DNA of 64,000 nt from Streptomyces nigra (GCF_003074055.1 NZ_CP029043.1:4270501-4334500); one strand, 5' to 3'. Counted from the first letter of the stretch, positions 40,273-49,022 are shown. Notes: generated by a model from the letters alone, not told the origin. Translations and numbers: made by a program.

Positions 40273-40276
40273 GGGC

Positions 40277-40288
40277 TACGATGCTGGG
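40277..40288 (+). promoter_or_regulatory. Candidate leaderless promoter of the GNAT gene
   Basis: TACGAT (40277-40282) stands 6 nt before the GTG start with no ribosome-binding site between, overlapping the end of the udgX pseudogene. No -35 was recognised. Confidence 0.35.
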
Positions 40289-40813
40289 GTGTCCCTTACT
40301 TTCACCCTGGATCCCGCCGTCACGGCCGAACTGCGCGACGGCATCCTCGACCTGTGGACCGACGTCTCCAACGCGGGCGGCTCCGTCGGGTTCGTGCCGC
40401 CGGTGACGACCGAGGCGGTGCGGCCGGAGCTGGTCAAGCACCTGGTCGCGATGGCGGAGGGCCGTACCCGGCTGCTCGTCGGGCACGACGAGGACGGCCG
40501 GATCGCCGCGGCCGCCTTCCTCACCCACAACACGCACCGGCTGATGACGCACTGGCTGTGGCTCTACACGGTGATGGTGCACCCCCGCCACCAGGGCAAG
40601 GGGTACGGCCGCGACCTGCTCGCCGCCGCCGAGGACGCCGCCCGCGGCCTCGACGGCATCGAGGCGATCCGGCTCACCTGCCGGGGCGGCCTCGGCCTGG
40701 AGCGGTTCTACGGCTCCTGCGGCTACAAGGAGGTCGGCCGCGTCCCCGGGGCGATCCGTGTCGCGCCCGGCGACGACCGCGACGACGTCATCATGCTGCT
40801 GCCGCTCGGCTGA
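40289..40813 (+). CDS. GNAT family N-acetyltransferase
   Basis: 174 aa, GTG start. GCN5-related fold with the acetyl-CoA pyrophosphate loop H-P-R-H-Q-G-K-G-Y-G-R (about 95-105) after strand Y-T-V-M-V, and a C-terminal F-Y-G-S-C-G-Y-K-E-V-G. The acceptor substrate cannot be predicted. It begins 16 bp after the udgX pseudogene stop, with its own likely promoter. Confidence 0.88.
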   Translation: MSLTFTLDPAVTAELRDGILDLWTDVSNAGGSVGFVPPVTTEAVRPELVKHLVAMAEGRTRLLVGHDEDGRIAAAAFLTHNTHRLMTHWLWLYTVMVHPRHQGKGYGRDLLAAAEDAARGLDGIEAIRLTCRGGLGLERFYGSCGYKEVGRVPGAIRVAPGDDRDDVIMLLPLG

Positions 40814-40902
40814 GGGCCCCCTGCAAGATCGGGACCCGGACGTGCTTCACTGGACGATGCCCTCTGGGAATGTTCGTACTGTTGACGGAAGAGTGGATTG
40901 AG

Positions 40903-41193
40903 ATGCTCCGCTACACGCTGATGCGCCTCGGGGTCTTCGTGGGCTGCTTCGTGGTCGTCTGGGGCCTCGTCTACACCGGCATCGTCCCGCGCGGCTTCGG
41001 CGCCTCCAACGGCATCTGGATGATCCTGCTCGCTCTGCTGCTCTCGGCGCCGATCAGCTTCGTCGTCCTGCGCAAGGAACGCGACCGCGCCTCCGCCGGG
41101 ATCGTGCAGCGGGTCGACCGGATGAAGTCGAACCTGGAGGCCAGCCGCAGCCAGGAGGACGACGTCGACGACGCCGCCCGGGCACAGGGCTGA
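40903..41193 (+). CDS. DUF4229 family membrane protein
   Basis: 96 aa with two TM helices (about 8-28 and 36-56) and a charged cytoplasmic tail ending E-D-D-V-D-D-A-A-R. The pattern M-L-R-Y-T-L-M-R-L and L-S-A-P-I-S-F-V-V-L-R-K-E-R is that of DUF4229, small actinobacterial proteins often linked to menaquinone/respiratory regions; function unknown. ATG at 40903 with GGAAGAG upstream at some distance. Confidence 0.82.
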   Translation: MLRYTLMRLGVFVGCFVVVWGLVYTGIVPRGFGASNGIWMILLALLLSAPISFVVLRKERDRASAGIVQRVDRMKSNLEASRSQEDDVDDAARAQG

Positions 41194-41221
41194 GCAATGC
41201 ACTCGCGGCCCTGAGCGCGTC

Positions 41222-42421
41222 ATGACCGCCACGGACACCGGCCTCCCGTTACCGCGCACCGCGCGGTGGCGGGAGGCCGCGCTCGTGGCGGCGGTGGGCG
41301 TGCTGTGCCTGCTCGGCGGCACGATCCAGGTCGACGACACACTCACCGCGCCGCCCGCCGCCGCATACCTCGTCGCCCTGGCCTCCTGCGCGGTGCTGCC
41401 GGTGCGGCGCCGGGCGCCCCTCGCGGCGCTGGCGGGCACCACCGCCGTGGGGGTGCTGGTGCAGCCCCTGGGGCTGCTGCTCACCCCGCCCATCGTGGCC
41501 CCCGCCCTGATCGCCGCCTACGCCTGGGTGCTCGCCGCCCCCACCGAACGGCGTGCGGCCGGCGCCGTCTCCCTCGCCGCCGCCGCGCTGCTGCTCGCCT
41601 CCGTGCCCCTCACCGGGGACCTGTCGTGGAAGGACGCCGGCAGGATGGGGGTGGTCGGGGCGTCCCCGCTGGTGGCCGGGGTCGTCGGGCAGGCGGTGCG
41701 TCACCGGCGGGCGTATCTCGCGGCCGTGGAGGAGCGGGCGGCGCGCGCCGAGGAGAGCCGGGAGGCCGAGGCGCGCCGCCGGGTGGCGGAGGAACGGGTG
41801 CGGATCGCGCGGGAGTTGCACGACCTCGTCGCCCACCAGATCACCCTGGCCAACGCGCAGGCCCAGGTCGCCGCCCAGTTCTTCGACACCCGCCCGGACC
41901 AGTCGCGCACCAGCCTGCGGGACGTCGTCGCGACCACCGGCCAGGCCCTCGACGAACTGCGCGTGACGGTCGGCCTGCTGCGCCAGACCGGCGACACCGC
42001 CGACCCCGCCGAACCGGCCCCGGGCATGGCTCAACTCCCGGAACTCCTGCAGACCTTCCGCCGGGCCGGACTGGAGGTGGCCGTGCGCGAGGAGGGCACG
42101 GTCCGTCCGCTGCTGCCCGGCGTGGACCTCACCGCGTACCGCATCGTGCAGGAGGCGCTGACCAACGTGACCAAGCACGCCCGCACCGGCAGGGCCCGGA
42201 TCGCCCTCATCTGGCACCGCGACCGCGTGACCATCACCGTCGCCGACGACGGACCGGGCGGGGGCGGGGCACCGGAACGGCCGCCCGGGTACGGCCTCAT
42301 CGGGATGCGGGAGCGGGCCACGGCGGTCGGGGGCGATCTCTCGGCGGGGCGGCGTCCAGAGGGCGGCTTCCTCGTCACGGCCCGGCTTCCGGCTCCTGGG
42401 ATTCCCGGCGGTGCGGCATGA
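41222..42421 (+). CDS. DesK/NarL-type sensor histidine kinase with TTA codon
   Basis: 399 aa. Four to five TM helices occupy residues 18-160. The HisKA_3 dimerisation region has phospho-acceptor His in I-A-R-E-L-H-D-L-V-A-H-Q (about 200), and a HATPase_c domain follows with Y-R-I-V-Q-E-A-L-T-N-V-T-K-H and D-D-G-P-G, G-L-I-G-M-R-E-R. Codon 10 (41249-41251) is TTA, the rare leucine codon read by bldA tRNA in Streptomyces, so translation may depend on developmental stage. The ribosome-binding site is weak, so a later start is possible. The response regulator overlaps its stop. Confidence 0.92.
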   Translation: MTATDTGLPLPRTARWREAALVAAVGVLCLLGGTIQVDDTLTAPPAAAYLVALASCAVLPVRRRAPLAALAGTTAVGVLVQPLGLLLTPPIVAPALIAAYAWVLAAPTERRAAGAVSLAAAALLLASVPLTGDLSWKDAGRMGVVGASPLVAGVVGQAVRHRRAYLAAVEERAARAEESREAEARRRVAEERVRIARELHDLVAHQITLANAQAQVAAQFFDTRPDQSRTSLRDVVATTGQALDELRVTVGLLRQTGDTADPAEPAPGMAQLPELLQTFRRAGLEVAVREEGTVRPLLPGVDLTAYRIVQEALTNVTKHARTGRARIALIWHRDRVTITVADDGPGGGGAPERPPGYGLIGMRERATAVGGDLSAGRRPEGGFLVTARLPAPGIPGGAA

Positions 42422-43110
42422 CATACCGGGTGCTGCTCGCCGACGATCAGGCGCTGTTGCGCGGTGCCTTCCGGATGCTGCTGGAGAGCGCCGGGGACAT
42501 CACCGTGGCCGGTGAGGCCGGTGACGGGCGGGAGGCGGTACGGCTCGCCCGTGAACTGCGCCCCGACGTCGTCGTCATGGACATCCGGATGCCCGAGGTG
42601 GACGGCCTCGCCGCCACGGCGGAGATCTGCGCAGACCCGGCTCTGCGCGACACCCGCGTCCTGATCCTCACCACCTACGAGACCGACGAGCACGTCGCTC
42701 AGGCGCTGCGCGCGGGTGCCGGCGGGTTCATCGGCAAGGGCATAGGCGCGGAGGAACTCGCGGACGCCGTACGGACGATCGCCGCGGGGGACACCCTGCT
42801 GTCACCCGCGGCGACGCGCTCCCTGGTCGCCCGGTTCCTGGCCACCCCGGACGACCCGCCGGCGCACGAGTCGGAGCGGCTGGCCCTGCTCACCCCGCGC
42901 GAGCGCGAGATGGTCGCCCTGGTCGCGACCGGCCTGTCCAACCAGGAGATCGCCGAGCGGATGTTCCTCAGCCCCTTCACCGTGCGCGCCCATGTGCAGC
43001 GGGCCATGACCAAGCTGGAGGCGCGCGACCGGGCCCAGCTCGTCGTCGTCGCCTACCGGACGGGCCTGGCCCGGGTCACGCCCCAGTCGGGTAGGGCCAG
43101 TGCCGAGTAG
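42418..43110 (+). CDS. NarL/LuxR-type response regulator
   Basis: 230 aa. The ATG overlaps the kinase stop (ATGA). Receiver domain with D-D-Q at 9-11, phosphoacceptor Asp in V-V-M-D-I-R-M-P (about 54), L-T-T-Y and a Lys in F-I-G-K-G. LuxR helix-turn-helix with L-T-P-R-E-R-E-M-V-A-L-V-A-T-G-L-S-N-Q-E-I-A (about 156-177). Its last 19 codons overlap the 3' end of the convergent monooxygenase gene by 58 bp. Confidence 0.93.
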   Translation: MTYRVLLADDQALLRGAFRMLLESAGDITVAGEAGDGREAVRLARELRPDVVVMDIRMPEVDGLAATAEICADPALRDTRVLILTTYETDEHVAQALRAGAGGFIGKGIGAEELADAVRTIAAGDTLLSPAATRSLVARFLATPDDPPAHESERLALLTPREREMVALVATGLSNQEIAERMFLSPFTVRAHVQRAMTKLEARDRAQLVVVAYRTGLARVTPQSGRASAE

Positions 43111-44246
43111 GCGGGGCGGGCCGGGGGCGGGGGCAGGGTGGCGAGGCTGCGCAGCCTCGCGTCGCGCCGCTCCAGGGCCTCCGCCGTCGTGGGGAAGAGG
43201 CTCGCCCCACCGTCCTCGGCCAGCGCCTGGTTGGCGGTGACGTACGGGCGGGTGACCCGCTCGTACGCGGCGAAGGCCCTGGCGGGGTCCCGGTGTGCGG
43301 ACAGGGCGCGGGCCAGCGTGTAGGCGCCTGCGAGGGCCAGGCTCGTGCCCTGCCCGGTGAGGAACGAGGGCGCGTACGCGGCGTCCCCGACCAGGGCGAC
43401 GCGCCCCCGGGACCAGCGGGGCATCCGGATCTGCCCGGCCGTGTCCGCGAACAGGTCGTCCGCGTCACGCAGGGCGTCCAGCATCCGGGGGACCTCCCAG
43501 CCGGCGTCCGCGAAGACCTCGGCGAGCGCCTCCCGGTGGACCGGGGCGCCGGGCGGCGTGGGCCGGTGGAAGGTGAGGAAGGCGTGCAGGTCCTCCCCGG
43601 CGCCCCCGGTCGCGTACAGCGCCGCCGCCCGGCCCGGGGCGTTCCACATCGCCAACTCGTGGGAGAGACCGAGGGTGTTCGGCATGGTGTAGATGCCGAA
43701 GCAGTGGCCCAGGTAGTGGTGGAACCCCTCCTCGGTGCCGAACACGGCCTCCCGGGTCGCCGAGTGGACGCCGTCGGCGCCGACCACCAGGCCGAACGTA
43801 CGCCGGTCTCCGCCGCGGAACGTGACGTCCACCCCGTGTCCGGAGTCGTCGAGGACGTCGGCGCGGTCGCCGAACAGGAACTCCACGTCGTCGCGGACCC
43901 CCGCGTACAGGGCGGCGGTCAGGTCCCCGCGCCGTACCTCGACGTGGTCGGCGCCGGTGCCGCCCGCCACGGCACGCGCGGGGACCGAGGCGACCTCGCC
44001 GCCGTCGGCCCGTAGGAACGTGGCGCGCCGCATGTCGACCCGGGCCTCCCGCAGCCGGGGCAGGACGCCCGTCCGGCGGGCGACCTCCACCGCCGTACCG
44101 CGCAGGTCGACCGGGTAGCCGCCGTCGCGGGGGCCGTCCGCCTTCTCGACGACGGTGACCGCGTGCCCGGCGCGGTGCAGCCAGTGGGCCAGGGCGAGTC
44201 CGGCGACGCCGGCTCCGGAGATCAGGACGGTGGGCCGCGCGGTCAT
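43053..44246 (-). CDS. FAD-dependent monooxygenase (PHBH fold)
   Basis: 397 aa. GxGxxG-type FAD motif S-G-A-G-V-A-G-L-A-L-A (about 10-20), G-A-D-G-V-H-S (D-G motif, about 156), and the GD motif V-A-L-V-G-D-A-A-Y-A-P-S-F-L-T-G-Q-G-T-S (about 290-309). The family covers aromatic hydroxylases and drug-modifying enzymes such as tetracycline-type monooxygenases. It sits in a 4-bp overlap downstream of an MFS exporter gene, suggesting a modify-and-export resistance or degradation unit. The C-terminal 19 codons overlap the response regulator gene on the other strand. Confidence 0.88.
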   Translation of the reverse strand: MTARPTVLISGAGVAGLALAHWLHRAGHAVTVVEKADGPRDGGYPVDLRGTAVEVARRTGVLPRLREARVDMRRATFLRADGGEVASVPARAVAGGTGADHVEVRRGDLTAALYAGVRDDVEFLFGDRADVLDDSGHGVDVTFRGGDRRTFGLVVGADGVHSATREAVFGTEEGFHHYLGHCFGIYTMPNTLGLSHELAMWNAPGRAAALYATGGAGEDLHAFLTFHRPTPPGAPVHREALAEVFADAGWEVPRMLDALRDADDLFADTAGQIRMPRWSRGRVALVGDAAYAPSFLTGQGTSLALAGAYTLARALSAHRDPARAFAAYERVTRPYVTANQALAEDGGASLFPTTAEALERRDARLRSLATLPPPPARPAYSALALPDWGVTRARPVR

Positions 44247-45646
44247 GAGCGGGCTCCCTTCCGGGTGAGACGGACGACGATCAGGGACAGGGCGGCGGTC
44301 AGTCCGGCGACCGCGAACCCGGTCGCGAAGGCCGACTCGGAGGGCGCCCCGGTCACCGGGTCGGCACCGGCGCCCAGCAGCGCGGCGGCGAGCTGGGCGC
44401 CGACGGCCACCCCGATCACCCGGGTCACCACGAGCAGACTCGTCGCGATACCGGTGTCCCGGGCCGGGACGGCGGTGACGGTGCCGGACAGCAGCGCGGT
44501 GGTGGCGGCGCCCGCCGCGACCGCGGTCAGCACCTTCGCCAGGACGAGCTGCCAGGACTCGGAGTGCCGGAAGGCCAGGGCGGTCATCGTGGCGGCGGTG
44601 ACGACCGTGCCCGCGACGACCACGGCACGCGGGCCGAACCACCGGGCCGCGACCCCGCCGACCGCGTCGCTCGCCGCACCGGCCAGCGCGCCGGGCAGCA
44701 GGAACAGACCGATGGCGGTGGTGCCCGCCGCGAACCCGTAGCCGTCGCCGGGCACCGCGAACAACTGCGGGACCAGGAACGCGACCATGCCGAACGCGGT
44801 CGTGACGACCAGGGTGAGCAGGACGGCCTGGACCATCGCGGGCCGGGCCAGCAGCCGCAGATCGACCATCGGCGCGGCCGACCGGCGTTCGACTGCCACC
44901 CAGCCGGCAGCGAGCCCGGCCACGCCCACCGCGACGGCCCCGGCCGCGAGAGGCGGCAGACTTCCGTCGGCCACGGTCACGAGGCCGACCATGAACGCGA
45001 GCAGGGTGCCGGTCAGGAGCAGCACACCGGGCCAGTCGATCCGGTCGTCCGACGCGGCCGGCGGATCGTCCGGCACGGTCCGGGCGACGACGTGGGCCGC
45101 CGCGGCGACCACGATCGTCGGCAGCGCGAACATCCAGTGCCAGGAGAGGTGTTCGGCGATCGGTCCGGCGACCAGTGTGCCGACCGTGCCGCCGCCCGTG
45201 AAGAGCGCGACGACGACGCCGACGGCCGCCTGCGACCGGTGCGCCGGGAGACGGGTGCGCACCAGGATGAAGGAGAGGGGCAGCGCGCCCACCATGGCGC
45301 CCTGCAGCAGCTGACCGAGCAGGAGCACCGGCAGGCCGGGCGCCAACGCGGCCAGCAGCCCGCCGGCCGACACCAGCGCCATCAGCCGGAGAAGCACCCG
45401 CTTGCCGCCGTAGCGGTCGCCGAGCTTGCCCGCGACGGGCGTGAGGACGGCGCCGGTCACCAGTAACGTGTTGGCGACCAGGGCCCCTTGGGACGGTGTG
45501 ACGCCCAGCTCCCGCTGGAGCAGCGGCAGCGCGGGCTCCACCACGGACTGCAGGGTGCCGAGGGCGAGCGCGAGGACGCCGAGCGCGCCGATCGGCAGTC
45601 TGCCGAGGCGCACCGGGCCGGGCGGGTCGAGGACGGTCGTGGTCAT
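44243..45646 (-). CDS. MFS transporter, 14-TM DHA2-like
   Basis: 467 aa. ATG at 45646. Twelve to fourteen TM helices; the first loop carries G-K-L-G-D-R-Y-G-G-K-R-V (MFS motif A, about 73-84), and L-Q-G-A-M-V-G-A-L-P matches the fourth-helix region. It is probably a proton-driven drug or metabolite exporter. The FAD monooxygenase starts in an ATGA overlap at its stop, so the two are co-translated. A 10-bp inverted repeat in the upstream region may be the operator. Confidence 0.9.
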   Translation of the reverse strand: MTTTVLDPPGPVRLGRLPIGALGVLALALGTLQSVVEPALPLLQRELGVTPSQGALVANTLLVTGAVLTPVAGKLGDRYGGKRVLLRLMALVSAGGLLAALAPGLPVLLLGQLLQGAMVGALPLSFILVRTRLPAHRSQAAVGVVVALFTGGGTVGTLVAGPIAEHLSWHWMFALPTIVVAAAAHVVARTVPDDPPAASDDRIDWPGVLLLTGTLLAFMVGLVTVADGSLPPLAAGAVAVGVAGLAAGWVAVERRSAAPMVDLRLLARPAMVQAVLLTLVVTTAFGMVAFLVPQLFAVPGDGYGFAAGTTAIGLFLLPGALAGAASDAVGGVAARWFGPRAVVVAGTVVTAATMTALAFRHSESWQLVLAKVLTAVAAGAATTALLSGTVTAVPARDTGIATSLLVVTRVIGVAVGAQLAAALLGAGADPVTGAPSESAFATGFAVAGLTAALSLIVVRLTRKGARS

Positions 45647-45742
45647 GGGAGTCCTGTTCGCAGTCGGGAGACGCGCGGTTCTCGCGCACCTCCCACGCTC
45701 CCGCCGGGCGCTTCGCCGGGCATCGTCCCCCGTGCCCGTCGT

Positions 45743-45796
45743 CGTCTGGTGCGTCCGGACCAAGTGCCGCCGCCCCTAGTGCGCATGCACCAGACG
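45743..45796. promoter_or_regulatory. 10-bp inverted repeat upstream of the MFS/monooxygenase operon
   Basis: CGTCTGGTGC (45743-45752) and its exact complement GCACCAGACG (45787-45796) are separated by 34 bp, about 100-150 bp before the MFS start codon. The spacing suits two half-sites for a looping or tetrameric regulator around the promoter. Inference from symmetry only. Confidence 0.4.
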
Positions 45797-45893
45797 TCCG
45801 GGGAGGGGGAGCCCCTGCCACTACCGTCCGGTAACGCCCCGGTACACCCCCCTTACGCTGTTCCGGACCCATGGTGTGGGATGGCTTGACTCA

Positions 45894-45941
45894 CGCCGGA
45901 GATCACGCCGGAGATCACCGCGGGGATCACGACGGAGATCA
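45894..45941. repeat. Four 12-bp tandem repeats in the SPFH operon promoter region
   Basis: Units CGCCGGAGATCA, CGCCGGAGATCA, CCGCGGGGATCA and CGACGGAGATCA lie head to tail at 45894-45941, immediately after TTGACT (45886-45891), a good -35 match, and 48 bp before the SPFH start codon. They may be regulator sites; no clear -10 was found inside the array. Confidence 0.65.
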
Positions 45942-45988
45942 CGCCGGGCCCGCACAAGCGCCCGGCACAGCAACGCAAAGGGGGAACT

Positions 45989-47626
45989 GTGGCACGAGGG
46001 CGCGCGAAGGCGAGCGCACGACGCGTGGCCGAGGCGGTCGCCTCGGGCACCGATCCACGCAGGGCCGCGCAGGAGGAACTGCGCCGCCAGGCGGGCGGCC
46101 GGGGAGCCGGGCAGGACGGCGGCGGCGAGTACGAGGCCCAGGGCTGGAACATCGACCCGGCCGACTTCCCGGCCGCCCGGGAGCAGGGCGGTTCGACCGC
46201 CACCGTCATGCGGCAGAAGACGGTGCCGCTGGACGAGGCCGGCGAGGCGCTCGGCCGCAGCGAGCAGGAGCGCGAGGGCGGCGAGGTGGTGCACTCCATC
46301 TGCCCGATGGTGCTGCCGAAGGGCCGTTCGTTCCTCTCCATGCTGCCGGTGCTGAGCCTGCTCGTCGTGGGGGCCGTGGGCGCCTCGATCGTGGGGGCCG
46401 CCGGGGCCGACGTGCTGACGAACCCCCTGTTCGGCGTGCACTACTGGATCATCTCGCTCGCCGCGGTCGCCTTCGTGTGGTGGCGGCAGGGCATGGTGAT
46501 GGTGCCGGACGGCTCGCAGGCGCTGATCACCCGGTTCGGCAAGCTGGAGAAGGTCGTCGGACCGGGCCGGGTCGTGCTGCTGAGCCCCTGGAAGCGGGTG
46601 TCGTACATCGTCAACACCACCCGTGAGTACCCGTTCAACGCGCCGGTGCGCGAGGCCCCGACCCGGGGCGGGGTGAAGGCGTCGATCGACCTGTTCATCC
46701 AGTTCCGGATCAGCGACCCCACCGAGTTCGGGTACACCCTCGGCGCGGTGCGCGGCTTCGAGGAGAAGCTGAGCAACGCCGTCAGCGAGACGATCCGCAG
46801 CCTCATCTACGAGCAGGAGGCCGCCGGGATCTACGACATGGTCGGCGAGGACACCGGCCGGCTCCTGGAGCAGCTCAACCAGCAGTTCCGTCCGGCCGTC
46901 GAGCTGACCAACGCCAACATCACCCACGCCGAACCGTCCGACCAGCGCTACCGCATGGACCTCGCGGCACCCGAGATGGTCCGGATGGCCAAGGAGGCGT
47001 ACACCCACGAGTACGCGCTCCAGCTGCGCAAGGAGCAGGACGAGGGCGACCTGAGCCGGGAGCTCGCCTCCAGCCAGGAGACGCTCTCCGCGATCCAGGC
47101 CGACATCGCCCAGTACCAGGCGCAGATGGACACGGCCGTGGAGCGCGAGACCAACCGCGCCGAGGCCCTGGCCCGCCAGCGCTACGTCCAGGCCGAGTCG
47201 GAGGCGAAGGCCAACGCGGCCCTCCTGGAGGCGCAGGCCCTCGACATCCGCGCGGTGACCGCGGCGGAGGCCCCGGAGATCCTGGAGTACCGCTACCAGC
47301 AGCAGGTCCTGGACACCCTGGAGGAGGTCGCCGACCATCTGCCCCGGCTGGTGCGCATCGGCGGCACCGCCGACGGCGCCGGCATCGACTTCCTGGAGCT
47401 GGCCCGCGAACTGGTCGGCGAACGCGGCACCGAGCTGTTCAGCGACGCCGACATGGCCGCCGTCCGTTCCCGGCTCGGCGAGGTGTCGGCGCGGATCGCC
47501 GCCCGCGAGGAGGAGATCGGCGCGCTGCTGGCCGCCGACCGGCCCACCGTGGTCGAGGTGCCCGACGTACCAGGACCGGCCGAAGCGGCCGACGACACCG
47601 AGCTCTCCGAGGAGGCCGCCCAGTGA
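45989..47626 (+). CDS. SPFH/band-7 domain membrane protein, first of a pair
   Basis: 545 aa, GTG start with AAAGGGGGAA upstream. Basic, Ala/Arg-rich cytoplasmic N-terminus (1-110), two closely spaced TM helices (about 115-138 and 150-165), a band-7 domain (about 168-345; G-S-Q-A-L-I-T-R-F-G-K-L, P-F-N-A-P-V-R-E, I-D-L-F-I-Q-F-R-I-S-D), then a long Glu/Ala/Gln-rich coiled coil (about 330-450) and an acidic tail. SPFH proteins assemble into ring-like membrane scaffolds. Its partner begins in a GTGA overlap, so a hetero-oligomer like HflK/HflC is plausible, though no protease is encoded here. Confidence 0.85.
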   Translation: MARGRAKASARRVAEAVASGTDPRRAAQEELRRQAGGRGAGQDGGGEYEAQGWNIDPADFPAAREQGGSTATVMRQKTVPLDEAGEALGRSEQEREGGEVVHSICPMVLPKGRSFLSMLPVLSLLVVGAVGASIVGAAGADVLTNPLFGVHYWIISLAAVAFVWWRQGMVMVPDGSQALITRFGKLEKVVGPGRVVLLSPWKRVSYIVNTTREYPFNAPVREAPTRGGVKASIDLFIQFRISDPTEFGYTLGAVRGFEEKLSNAVSETIRSLIYEQEAAGIYDMVGEDTGRLLEQLNQQFRPAVELTNANITHAEPSDQRYRMDLAAPEMVRMAKEAYTHEYALQLRKEQDEGDLSRELASSQETLSAIQADIAQYQAQMDTAVERETNRAEALARQRYVQAESEAKANAALLEAQALDIRAVTAAEAPEILEYRYQQQVLDTLEEVADHLPRLVRIGGTADGAGIDFLELARELVGERGTELFSDADMAAVRSRLGEVSARIAAREEEIGALLAADRPTVVEVPDVPGPAEAADDTELSEEAAQ

Positions 47627-48963
47627 GCACCGTACGAACCCACCGCCGGTCGGTCATCTCCGAGGCCGTCGCGCCCTGGACCGACATCGCCCGGCTGCTG
47701 CGCGGCGGCGAGGCCGACACCCTGATCCCGGTCATCATCCCCCGGCACCGCCGCCGGGTGTGGTGGATGCTGCCGCTGTGGCTCGGCGTCTACTCCCTGC
47801 TCATGGGCGTGACGCTGTCCCTGGCCGGGGCCGACGCCGAGTCGGCCGCCGGGGACCTCGCCTACGGCACCCTGGCCGGTCTGTCCTACGCCGGCGGCGT
47901 CGTGCTGGTGCTGATCGGCGTCCTGTGGTGGTGGCGCTCCTCCATCGTCGAGATCGAGCAGGGCACCAACGGCGTCCTGACCCGCTACGGCGCCGTCGTA
48001 CGCACCCTCGACGCCGGCCGGCACTACCTGTGGCACCCCTGGTCCCGGGTCGACTTCGTCGTCGACACCGCCACCGAGATCCCGTACTCGGCACCGGTGA
48101 TGGCCTGCCCGACGCAGGAGAACGTGCCGCTGCGCTCCATCGAGTTCTTCCTGAAGTTCCGCATCACCGACGCCGTGCTGTTCGTCCGCACGATCGGCGC
48201 GGGCAACTTCGACCTGGTGCTCTCCAGCGCCGTGCAGGACGCCATCCGCCAGCGCGCCCGCAAGATGCGCACCGAGCGGGCGTACGACCTGCGCGGCTCG
48301 GACGTGGCCGACATGCAGGAGCTGCTCAACCGCCAGCTCTCCGGCTACGGCGTGCGCATCACCGGCTGCAACATCCCGGACGTGCAACTGCCGACGCAGT
48401 ACCAGCAGCACCTGGCCACCCGGGAGCGGGTCGCCAAGGAGCGCACGGCCTACGAGCAGGAGTGGGGCCTGGTCCGCAAGCGCCGTATCGACCAGCTCGG
48501 CATGGACATCGAGCGGGCCAAGAAGGTGCGCGACGCCCGGATCGTCGAGGTCAGGGCCGCGCTGAACCGGGCCCGCGAGGAGGTCGCCCAGCTGCTGGAG
48601 GAGCAGGAGACCAACGCCCAGCGGGTGCGGTTCGAGATCGAGACGCGGGGCCGCAGCGGTCTCATCGCCGCCGAGAACGAGGCCCGCGCCCAGCGCGCCC
48701 TCGCCAAGGCGTACCGCGACAACCGGGCCGTGCTCCAGTACGAACTGGCGCGGCGCCGTCTGGAGGTGGGCGCGAAGCTCGCCGGGCGGGCCCCGCAGCC
48801 GGTGGTGGTGCGCACCGACGGTTCGGGTGCCGACAGCTCGGCGCTGTCGACGCTGCTCACCGCGCAGCTGCTGCCGCGGCTGACGGCGCTGCCGGCCGCC
48901 GACGCCCAGCCGTGGGCGGACCGGGTGGCGCGGCTCGCCGAGGACCGGGCCGGCGACGAGTAG
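47623..48963 (+). CDS. SPFH/band-7 domain membrane protein, second of a pair
   Basis: 446 aa, start codon overlapping the first SPFH gene's stop. Two TM helices (about 47-67 and 80-103), then a band-7 domain (about 106-280) with G-V-L-T-R-Y-G-A-V-V-R-T-L, Y-S-A-P-V-M-A-C-P-T-Q, I-E-F-F-L-K-F-R-I-T-D, and a long charged coiled coil (about 265-375). Both proteins keep the order TM-TM-band7-coiled coil, the second lacking the long N-terminal extension. A strong terminator follows. Confidence 0.85.
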   Translation: MSTVRTHRRSVISEAVAPWTDIARLLRGGEADTLIPVIIPRHRRRVWWMLPLWLGVYSLLMGVTLSLAGADAESAAGDLAYGTLAGLSYAGGVVLVLIGVLWWWRSSIVEIEQGTNGVLTRYGAVVRTLDAGRHYLWHPWSRVDFVVDTATEIPYSAPVMACPTQENVPLRSIEFFLKFRITDAVLFVRTIGAGNFDLVLSSAVQDAIRQRARKMRTERAYDLRGSDVADMQELLNRQLSGYGVRITGCNIPDVQLPTQYQQHLATRERVAKERTAYEQEWGLVRKRRIDQLGMDIERAKKVRDARIVEVRAALNRAREEVAQLLEEQETNAQRVRFEIETRGRSGLIAAENEARAQRALAKAYRDNRAVLQYELARRRLEVGAKLAGRAPQPVVVRTDGSGADSSALSTLLTAQLLPRLTALPAADAQPWADRVARLAEDRAGDE

Positions 48964-48979
48964 GACCGCCGGTTGGCGA

Positions 48980-49009
48980 CGGGCCGGGCGGGATCTCCCG
49001 CCCGGCCCG
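48980..49009 (+). terminator. Terminator after the SPFH operon
   Basis: Near-perfect 14-bp arms (48980-48993 and 48996-49009, arm CGGGCCGGGCGGGA). The hairpin ends directly before TACGCT (49010-49015), a -10-like hexamer 7 nt upstream of the tetR-type start codon, so terminator and next promoter are back to back and the regulator mRNA is probably leaderless. Confidence 0.75.
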
Positions 49010-49022
49010 TACGCTGAGCGCC

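Noticed and set aside
45894..45941. Possible CRISPR-like array
   Set aside because: 12-bp units are directly adjacent with no spacers, and no cas gene is present.
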